Positions 1 through 5,236 of a DNA stretch of 5,236 nucleotides are shown here, one piece after another (positions within the stretch are counted from its first letter, which is position 1; each line of letters starts with the position of its first letter). Source of the stretch: Cloacimonetes bacterium TCS62 (GTDB lineage Bacteria; Cloacimonadota; Cloacimonadia; Cloacimonadales; TCS61); assembly GCA_001577185.1 (NCBI GenBank), contig LSCM01000104.1, forward strand, positions 1 to 5,236. The letters run 5' to 3'. Made by a program: the position numbers and the translations under genes. The notes beneath the pieces are model-generated. The model worked only from the letters and a program-made list of their open reading frames with translations, did no database searches and had not been told where the DNA came from.

Positions 1-42
1 AATTATGTGAAGAAAATAAATGAATTTGTATTTGATAAATAA
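1..42 (+). CDS. Possible 3' end of an upstream gene (partial)
   Basis: Frame 1 is open from the window edge and reads NYVKKINEFVFDK before a TAA stop at 40-42. The other two forward frames stop within the first 25 bases. The residue mix is plausible for a protein C-terminus, and the first promoter candidate begins about 20 bases later, which fits a gene boundary. Thirteen codons are too few to identify a product or even to prove coding. No hairpin terminator is visible between this stop and the promoter at 65. Confidence 0.3.
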   Translation, partial: NYVKKINEFVFDK

Positions 43-64
43 TTTAAAGTTGTATTTTTTATAC

Positions 65-92
65 TTGACAAACTAATGCTCTTAGTAATAAT
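65..92 (+). promoter_or_regulatory. Putative sigma70-like promoter of the TonB-dependent receptor gene
   Basis: A perfect TTGACA -35 hexamer lies at 65-70. An AT-rich -10 candidate (TAATAA at 86-91, or AATAAT at 87-92) follows at a spacing of 15-16 bases, slightly short of the 17-base optimum. Transcription would begin near base 98 and leave a leader of about 28 bases. The Bacteroidota -7 element TAnnTTTG is not present at the right distance. The -35 is convincing; the -10 is weaker. Confidence 0.5.
72..86. promoter_or_regulatory. Operator-like inverted repeat ACTAA-N5-TTAGT
   Basis: Perfect 5-base arms at 72-76 and 82-86 are separated by five bases. The repeat sits between the proposed -35 and -10 of the receptor promoter, where a bound repressor would block polymerase. 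The arms are short and AT-rich, so chance occurrence is quite possible. It does not resemble a Fur box closely enough to name a regulator. Confidence 0.2.
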
Positions 93-113
93 TCAGAGAG
101 TGCCTAATAAAAT

Positions 114-121
114 AAAGGAGG
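114..121 (+). promoter_or_regulatory. Ribosome binding site for the receptor gene
   Basis: AAAGGAGG lies four bases before the ATG at 126 and is almost fully complementary to the anti-Shine-Dalgarno sequence of 16S rRNA. It fixes the start codon, which is immediately followed by a typical lysine-rich signal-peptide N-terminus. Confidence 0.85.
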
Positions 122-125
122 AATT

Positions 126-2870
126 ATGAAAAAATTCATGTTAGGTTTGTTTTTAACAATTCTATTAACCCTGCCAATTACCTTATTTGCACAAACAGGT
201 AAGATAGCAGGTCAGGTTACTATCGAAAAATCTGGTAATCCATTAGCGAATGCTGCAATCTTAATTGTGGGTTCAGAAGTAGGGACATATACTAAAGATA
301 ATGGTAGTTACATCCTTAGAAATGTACCCGTAGGATCTTATGAAGTGCAAGCACGCTACTTAGGATATGGGATTGAAACTCAAATGGTAGAAGTAAAAGC
401 CGATCAAACAGTTGTTGCTAATTTTGTTCTTATTATCAAGTCCATCGGTGTTGAAGGTATCAGTGTTATTGCTGATAGAGCTGACTCAGATACACCAATT
501 GCCTACACAGATGTTGATAAAGAAGAAATTACTTCTTCATTAGGTTCTAGAGATATACCACTTGTATTAAAGAATACTCCAAGTGTTTATTCTACAGGAC
601 AAGGTGGTGGTGCTGGAGATGCCAGTCTTAATATTCGTGGTTTTAACCAGCGTAATGTAGCTGTAATGATCAACGGTGTTCCAGTGAATGATATGGAAAA
701 TGGTTGGGTTTATTGGTCAAATTGGGATGGACTAGGTGATGCTACCTCTTCCATTCAGGTGCAAAGAGGCCTTAGTGCTGTAAACCTAGCAGTTCCTTCT
801 ATTGGTGGAACAATGAATATGATCACTGATCCTACTGAAATGAAAAAAGGTATTAGTTTTAAGCAAGAATATGGTTCCGGTAGTTTCCAAAAGAAAACTT
901 TAATTGCAAATTCAGGCTTAGTTAATGATAAATATGCATTCAGTTTCAATGTAACTCGTAAAACAGGCGATGGCGTGATTGATGCTACCTGGACTGATGC
1001 TTGGTCATATTATCTTGCTACAAGTTATAAGATCAATGACAATAATCGCCTTGAATTCTACGCAGCTGGTGCTCCTCAAAGACACGGACAAAATTTATAC
1101 AAGCAGAATATGGCAGCTTATGATCATGACTATGCTGAAGAAAATTCAGGCTTATCAGATTTGCCCGATAGTGTTATGACAGATTACTTATCTTCTTTCC
1201 CTGAATCTAACGCTGGTATGTTCTACAATGAAAACTGGTATGCAGTTAGTCCTACTTATACCGGAAAACAATGGTGGAATGGAGATCTCCATGATAGATA
1301 TTCAGCAAATTTCTTGAATGAACGTGAAAATTTCTATCATAAACCACAAATTAACTTGAACTGGTTTACTAAATTGAGTGAAAAATTAGATATTTATTCA
1401 ATTGTTTATTATTCTGGTGGTAAGGGTGGTGGAACTGGAACTTATGGTTCAATGAAATATAACTACCATGTTGGTATTGAAAGTCCATCACGTTTTGTTG
1501 TTTGGGATGCTACAATTGCAGTAAACGATACATCTTCAACAGGATCTGTAGGAATTCTTCGTAACAGCCGTAATAACCAATGGACTGTTGGTGCTATTTC
1601 AAAGGCAAATTTTAGAATTAGTGACCAAATCAACACTTCTTTTGGTCTTGACTGGAGAACTGCTGAGATAGATCACTTCCGAGAAGTTCGTGACTTACTT
1701 GGTGGGGATTATTTTTATTACGATGGAAACGATTTTGATTCTACAGAAGAAGATTATCAAAAAGGCCTTGGAGATAAAATTGCCTATCACAATACAAATA
1801 CTGTTGATTGGATGGGTGGATATCTACAAGGTGAATATTCGCAAGATAAACTTAATTCTTATGGAATGTTTGGACTATCAAGTGTTAAGTATTCATTTAC
1901 TGATCATTTTGCTGATGATGGCACAGGAGCAGAGTTATTCTCAGAGACAGATTGGCTTCCTGGGTATCAAGGTAAGGGTGGTGTAAGTTACCGTATTCTT
2001 GATGATGTGGGGGTTTTTGCTAATGCTGGTTATGTTTCAAAATGCCCTATTTTTGATGAAGTAATTGATGATTATGACGGAACTGTAGCTGAAGATCCAG
2101 AAAATGAGAAATTCTCTGATTTTGAAGTAGGATTGAATCTTGCAGCTTTAGATGGATTACTGAATTTGAATGCTGATTTTTACTATACTAGTTGGTTTGA
2201 TCAAACTAGAACAACAGGAATAACTGATTCACTCGGTAATGAAGGCATCCTTTTCCTTAGAGGTATGGATTCTAAACACTCTGGATTAGAACTTGAACTT
2301 CACAGTCGACCAATTGAATTAGTAAAATTTGATTTATCGTTATCTAAAGGTGATTGGATTTACACAAATGACTTTGGGGCAACTTACAAAAATTGGGTTG
2401 CTGATTCAACGGGTACAATGATTGAAACAATTGATTCAGTAGATTGTTATGTAAAGGATCTTAAAGTAGGTGATGCACCTCAAACACAACTTGCCTTTGG
2501 AACAACATTCTATCCTGTGCAAGGTCTGGAGTTAAACTTGTCATATAAATATTTTAGTGATTTCTATGCTTCATGGGATCCGTTCAGTCGTGGAGATGAA
2601 ACTGATGAATCTCAAAGCTGGGAAATACCGGATTATGGAGTAACAGATCTTCACTTAATTTATGGCTTACCCACAATTGTAAGAGGAGTTCAAATGGAAG
2701 CATTTATTCATGTATTTAATTTGTTTGACGAAATATATGTTCAAAATGCTACCGATAATAGCTCATATAATAGTTATGACACAGAGCTATATTCTCATAC
2801 TGGAAGTTCTGCAGAAGTTTTCTTCGGACTTCCAAGAACATTTAACGCTGGAGTTTCTCTGAAATTCTAA
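126..2870 (+). CDS. TonB-dependent outer-membrane receptor with N-terminal carboxypeptidase-regulatory-like domain
   Basis: This 914-residue protein should form an outer-membrane beta-barrel that imports a ligand using TonB-ExbBD energy; the substrate is unknown. Residues 1-22 are a Sec signal peptide (MKK, hydrophobic core, likely cleavage LFA|QTG). Residues 25-104 form a carboxypeptidase-regulatory-like beta-sandwich (GKIAGQV, DNGSYILRNVPVGSYEV, YLGY). A possible TonB box, EGISVIA, follows at 110-116. The plug spans about 128-235, with IRGF at 170-173, NGVPVND at 183-189, an aromatic MENGWVYWSNW segment, and QVQRG before IGGTMNMIT. The rest is barrel, with a Gly-rich loop (SGGKGGGTGTYG, 430-441), the conserved PENEKFSDFEVGL strand (658-670) and VFNLFDEIYV (863-872). 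It ends in GVSLKF, whose terminal Phe is typical for BAM recognition. The length suits the family and no frameshift is seen. No SusD-like gene follows, so a SusC assignment is not supported. The start is set by a strong ribosome binding site. The family call is firm; the ligand is not predictable. Confidence 0.95.
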   Translation: MKKFMLGLFLTILLTLPITLFAQTGKIAGQVTIEKSGNPLANAAILIVGSEVGTYTKDNGSYILRNVPVGSYEVQARYLGYGIETQMVEVKADQTVVANFVLIIKSIGVEGISVIADRADSDTPIAYTDVDKEEITSSLGSRDIPLVLKNTPSVYSTGQGGGAGDASLNIRGFNQRNVAVMINGVPVNDMENGWVYWSNWDGLGDATSSIQVQRGLSAVNLAVPSIGGTMNMITDPTEMKKGISFKQEYGSGSFQKKTLIANSGLVNDKYAFSFNVTRKTGDGVIDATWTDAWSYYLATSYKINDNNRLEFYAAGAPQRHGQNLYKQNMAAYDHDYAEENSGLSDLPDSVMTDYLSSFPESNAGMFYNENWYAVSPTYTGKQWWNGDLHDRYSANFLNERENFYHKPQINLNWFTKLSEKLDIYSIVYYSGGKGGGTGTYGSMKYNYHVGIESPSRFVVWDATIAVNDTSSTGSVGILRNSRNNQWTVGAISKANFRISDQINTSFGLDWRTAEIDHFREVRDLLGGDYFYYDGNDFDSTEEDYQKGLGDKIAYHNTNTVDWMGGYLQGEYSQDKLNSYGMFGLSSVKYSFTDHFADDGTGAELFSETDWLPGYQGKGGVSYRILDDVGVFANAGYVSKCPIFDEVIDDYDGTVAEDPENEKFSDFEVGLNLAALDGLLNLNADFYYTSWFDQTRTTGITDSLGNEGILFLRGMDSKHSGLELELHSRPIELVKFDLSLSKGDWIYTNDFGATYKNWVADSTGTMIETIDSVDCYVKDLKVGDAPQTQLAFGTTFYPVQGLELNLSYKYFSDFYASWDPFSRGDETDESQSWEIPDYGVTDLHLIYGLPTIVRGVQMEAFIHVFNLFDEIYVQNATDNSSYNSYDTELYSHTGSSAEVFFGLPRTFNAGVSLKF

Positions 2871-2890
2871 TCATCGCAAAATAGCTGCAT

Positions 2891-2923
2891 AAGGGAAGTC
2901 TTTGATGACTTCCCTTTTCTTTT
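2891..2923 (+). terminator. Rho-independent terminator after the receptor gene
   Basis: A perfect 10-base-pair stem (AAGGGAAGTC at 2891-2900, GACTTCCCTT at 2907-2916) encloses the loop TTTGAT. It runs into TTCTTTT, giving a T-rich tail with one C. It begins 20 bases after the stop codon and should separate transcription of the receptor from the peptidase gene downstream. Confidence 0.9.
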
Positions 2924-2946
2924 ATATCATTTTATTTGACTTATAA

Positions 2947-2974
2947 TTACCATAATAAATCTTTTCCTTATAAA
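2947..2974 (+). promoter_or_regulatory. Weak candidate promoter for the peptidase gene
   Basis: TTACCA (2947-2952, four of six matches to TTGACA) and TATAAA (2969-2974, five of six matches to TATAAT) are 16 bases apart. This predicts a start near 2981 and a leader of about 25 bases. Alternatives in the same AT-rich gap are TATAAT at 2942-2947, with no good -35, and TTGACT at 2936-2941, with no -10 at proper spacing. A promoter is expected here because of the terminator upstream, but the exact site is uncertain. Confidence 0.3.
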
Positions 2975-2995
2975 TCAATTTGTTATAAAAAATAT

Positions 2996-3002
2996 CGGAG
3001 GT
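2996..3002 (+). promoter_or_regulatory. Ribosome binding site for the peptidase gene
   Basis: CGGAGGT contains the GGAGG core and ends three bases before the ATG at 3006. It selects this start, which is directly followed by a signal peptide. Together with the similar site of the receptor gene, it shows that this genome uses Shine-Dalgarno initiation. Confidence 0.8.
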
Positions 3003-3005
3003 AAT

Positions 3006-5150
3006 ATGAAGAAAATATTGATTATTATAACTCTATTGTTTTCATTAATTCTACTAGCAGATCCACCCGCAACTTTTGATCTAAGAGATTATAATGGAGA
3101 GAATTATGTTACATCTGTAAAAAGTCAACAAGGCGGAACCTGCTGGACACATGGAGCAATGGCAGCAATGGAAGGCAATTTACTTATGACTGGAACCTGG
3201 GCTGCTGCAGGTGAAACAGGCGAGCCAAATTTAGCAGAATACCATTTAGATTGGTGGAATGGATTTAATCAGTTTTATAACGAAGATTTAGACCCGCCGA
3301 CAGGAAATGGTTTAGAAGTACATAATGGTGGAGATTATCGTGTTACATCTGCTTATCTTTCTCGTGGTGAAGGAGCAGTTCGAGATGAAGATGGACAATC
3401 ATATAGTTCTGCTCCAAATAGATGGCTCCCAAGTTATCATTATTATTATCCTAGAACTATTGAATGGTATACATTAGGTGATAATTTAGAAAATCTGGAT
3501 CTTATTAAAGAACAGATCATGGCTTATGGGGTGTTAGGGACATGTTTGTGTTCTAATGGCGCCTTTATAAATGGTGAATATGAACATTATCAGCCACCAA
3601 GTGATCCTACGCCTCCCAATCATGCTGTTTCTATAATTGGTTGGGACGATAACAGGACTACACAAGCCCCAGAACCTGGTGCTTGGCTTGTTAAAAATAG
3701 CTGGGGATCTGGTTGGGGTAATAATGGATATTTTTGGATCTCATATTATGATAAACATACCTGTCGCAATTCGGAAATGGGTGCTATATCTTTTCAAGAA
3801 GTGGAACCTCAACAATATGGAAATATCTATTATCATGATTATCATGGATGGAGAGATACTCTCACCACAGTTACAGAAGCCTTTAATGCATTTGAATCTG
3901 ATGGAATAGGAATATTAGAAGCTGTAAGTTTTTTCACTGCAGTAGATTCTGTGGATTATACTATAAAAGTATTTGGTGATTTTAACGGTATAGAACTTCT
4001 TAATGAACTATCTTCTAAAACAGGAACCATTTCTTATACAGGTTTGCATACTATAGAACTTGATACTTCAGTTGATTTAGAAGATGGGGATAATTTTTAC
4101 ATTTACCTAAATTTATCAACAGGTGGACATCCATATGATAGGACTTCTGAAGTGCCTGTGCTACTGGGAGCAAGCTATCGAACCGTAGTGGAATCCTCTG
4201 CTAACCCTGCAGAAAGTTATTATAAAAGTGGTGATGATTGGTTAGATTTTTACGATTATGATGATCCTTCAGGTTTTCAAAATACTGGTAATTTTTGTAT
4301 CAAGGCTCTAACTATTAGCGGCTCAAGTGGTACTAATCCTCCCCAGAATTTAGAGACGAATGTTATTGATTACAATAGCATTAACCTCACTTGGGATGCG
4401 GGGAGCGTAGGAGCATTAAGTTATCGTATTTTCCGTGATGGAGAATTTTTAGAAGAGGTAGAAAATATTCCATTTCCCACAACTGGGCTCATAGACGAAT
4501 CGTTGGATAGTGGAAATTATTCATATTATGTTGTCGCAGTTTATGATACAGGGCAATCAGATCCTTCCGAAACAGTTACTCAAACAGTAACATTACCTGT
4601 ACCAGAGAATCCCCAGGCTATCAGTACTGGTGAGAATGTCTTGGTCTCTTGGGATATGATCGATAGAGATTTCAATTCATTTAATGTATATAGGGATAAT
4701 GAAATAATTGCAGAATTCTTGAATAGTACATTTTATATTGATACCGCACTGCCGACAGGAACTTACACCTATAATATCACAGCAGTATACAGTGGAGGGT
4801 ACGAATCAGAATACTCCGACGATGCAGTGATTTCACATGTTGACGTGAATAATAACGCAACTTCGAATCTTACAAAATTATGGGGTAATTATCCAAACCC
4901 ATTCTATTCATCTGCAACAGACCATACTCCTGCAACTACAATATCTTTTTCCTTGAAAACCCAAAATTCCAAAAATTGCGCAATATCCATCTACAATGTA
5001 AAAGGACAATTAGTAAAAAAACTTCCTATCACAAGTCGAGATACTTCGGTTGATTGGAATGCAAAAGATGCTACAAGTGGAATTTATTTCTATAAACTAA
5101 TTGTTGAAGGCAAAGAAGTCGATACGAAAAAGATGTTGTTATTAAAATAA
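3006..5150 (+). CDS. Secreted C1A (papain-family) cysteine peptidase with lectin-like, two Fn3 and C-terminal sorting domains
   Basis: This 714-residue exported protein probably cleaves proteins at the cell surface or in the medium. Residues 1-18 are a signal peptide (MKK, long Ile/Leu core, likely cleavage LLA|DPP). The papain-like domain follows directly, at about 20-265: FDLRD at the mature N-terminus, oxyanion Gln41 (or Gln42), nucleophile Cys46 in GGTCWTHGA, His206 in NHAVSIIGW and Asn231 in KNSWGSGWG, so the catalytic set is complete. No I29-type inhibitory propeptide precedes it. Residues about 268-436 resemble the lectin-like domain that follows bacterial C1 peptidases (NIYYHDYHGW, EAVSFFT, YTIKVFGDF). 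Two Fn3 domains lie at about 444-530 (Trp463, YRIFRDG) and 533-612 (Trp549, FNVYRDN). Residues 622-714 are a type IX secretion/FlgD-like sorting domain: NYPNPF (628-633), IYNVKGQLV, DWNAKDATSGIYFYKL and a final KKMLLLK. The protein should therefore pass the inner membrane by Sec and the outer membrane by a type IX-like system, which is not in this window. Family and architecture are secure; substrate and carbohydrate binding are inference. Confidence 0.93.
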   Translation: MKKILIIITLLFSLILLADPPATFDLRDYNGENYVTSVKSQQGGTCWTHGAMAAMEGNLLMTGTWAAAGETGEPNLAEYHLDWWNGFNQFYNEDLDPPTGNGLEVHNGGDYRVTSAYLSRGEGAVRDEDGQSYSSAPNRWLPSYHYYYPRTIEWYTLGDNLENLDLIKEQIMAYGVLGTCLCSNGAFINGEYEHYQPPSDPTPPNHAVSIIGWDDNRTTQAPEPGAWLVKNSWGSGWGNNGYFWISYYDKHTCRNSEMGAISFQEVEPQQYGNIYYHDYHGWRDTLTTVTEAFNAFESDGIGILEAVSFFTAVDSVDYTIKVFGDFNGIELLNELSSKTGTISYTGLHTIELDTSVDLEDGDNFYIYLNLSTGGHPYDRTSEVPVLLGASYRTVVESSANPAESYYKSGDDWLDFYDYDDPSGFQNTGNFCIKALTISGSSGTNPPQNLETNVIDYNSINLTWDAGSVGALSYRIFRDGEFLEEVENIPFPTTGLIDESLDSGNYSYYVVAVYDTGQSDPSETVTQTVTLPVPENPQAISTGENVLVSWDMIDRDFNSFNVYRDNEIIAEFLNSTFYIDTALPTGTYTYNITAVYSGGYESEYSDDAVISHVDVNNNATSNLTKLWGNYPNPFYSSATDHTPATTISFSLKTQNSKNCAISIYNVKGQLVKKLPITSRDTSVDWNAKDATSGIYFYKLIVEGKEVDTKKMLLLK

Positions 5151-5165
5151 TATCATAATGGCTTT

Positions 5166-5197
5166 AAGAATGAGCCTTTTGAAAAGGCTCATTCTTT
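5166..5197 (+). terminator. Hairpin terminator after the peptidase gene
   Basis: A perfect 11-base-pair stem (AAGAATGAGCC at 5166-5176, GGCTCATTCTT at 5186-5196) encloses TTTTGAAAA, which can itself add A-T pairs. It starts 16 bases after the TAA stop. The tail after the stem is short (T, then ATATA), so most of the T-run lies in the 3' arm. This makes it a weaker intrinsic terminator than the one at 2891, though its position and stem are convincing. Confidence 0.75.
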
Positions 5198-5236
5198 ATA
5201 TAAACTAAAGTTTTGATATCATTTTCAGATCTAATG

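Noticed and set aside
755..949. 64-codon open frame on the minus strand inside the receptor gene
   Set aside because: It lies fully antisense to the strongly conserved plug region, has no ribosome binding site I can defend and no recognisable protein features.
979..1179. 66-codon open frame on the plus strand in another frame of the receptor gene
   Set aside because: The composition is a frame-shadow (many Met and Ile from AT-rich codons) and the main frame is intact and family-like throughout.
1690..1986. 98-codon Ile/Leu-rich frame overlapping the receptor gene, superficially membrane-like
   Set aside because: The hydrophobicity comes from reading Asp/Tyr-rich codons one base out of frame. 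The main frame continues without a break and contains conserved barrel motifs.
126..2870. Assignment of the receptor as SusC/RagA
   Set aside because: The N-terminal domain is shared, but no SusD-like gene follows and the protein more closely resembles the stand-alone receptor family with the MENGWVYWSNW plug segment.
2936..2958. TTGACT (2936-2941) with TAATAA (2953-2958) as the peptidase promoter
   Set aside because: The spacing is only 11 bases, too short for a sigma70-type promoter.
2941..2988. Three TTATAA copies (2941, 2968, 2983) as a regulatory repeat
   Set aside because: The motif is low-complexity in an AT-rich gap and the spacings (27 and 15 bases) are irregular.
3637..3909. 90-codon frame overlapping the peptidase gene
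   Set aside because: It overlaps the conserved His/Asn active-site region of the peptidase; the alternate frame shows no known motif.

Overview
The window is AT-rich bacterial DNA with two complete, co-directional plus-strand genes. Both products carry Sec signal peptides. The first gene encodes an outer-membrane TonB-dependent receptor with an N-terminal carboxypeptidase-regulatory-like domain. The second encodes a secreted papain-family (C1A) cysteine peptidase with a lectin-like domain, two fibronectin type III (Fn3) domains and a C-terminal sorting domain of the type IX secretion (Por) type.

Organism. The receptor family and the NYPNPF-type C-terminal domain place the source in the broad Fibrobacterota-Chlorobiota-Bacteroidota neighbourhood. 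Both genes have near-perfect Shine-Dalgarno sequences (GGAGG), and the first has a TTGACA -35 hexamer. Bacteroidota mostly lack both traits. This points to a related Gram-negative phylum such as Cloacimonadota (Candidatus Cloacimonetes), or to a Marinimicrobia- or Ignavibacteria-like lineage. This is inference; no 16S or other marker gene is present.

Layout. Bases 1-42 may be the 3' end of an upstream gene. Bases 60-125 hold a sigma70-like promoter, a small inverted repeat and the ribosome binding site. Bases 126-2870 are the receptor gene, followed by a strong intrinsic terminator at 2891-2923. Bases 2924-3005 hold a weak promoter candidate and a strong ribosome binding site. Bases 3006-5150 are the peptidase gene, followed by a hairpin terminator at 5166-5197. 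Nothing is recognisable from 5198 to the end. No RNA gene, mobile element or CRISPR array was seen.

Working together. Each gene has its own promoter candidate and terminator, so they look like neighbouring single-gene units rather than an operon. A functional link, with the peptidase releasing peptides outside the cell and the receptor importing them, is possible but not shown by the sequence. No SusD-like partner lies next to the receptor. I do not see evidence for a wholly new system. The most unusual element is the peptidase: it lacks an inhibitory propeptide, has a divergent active-site segment and has a compound C-terminal architecture.
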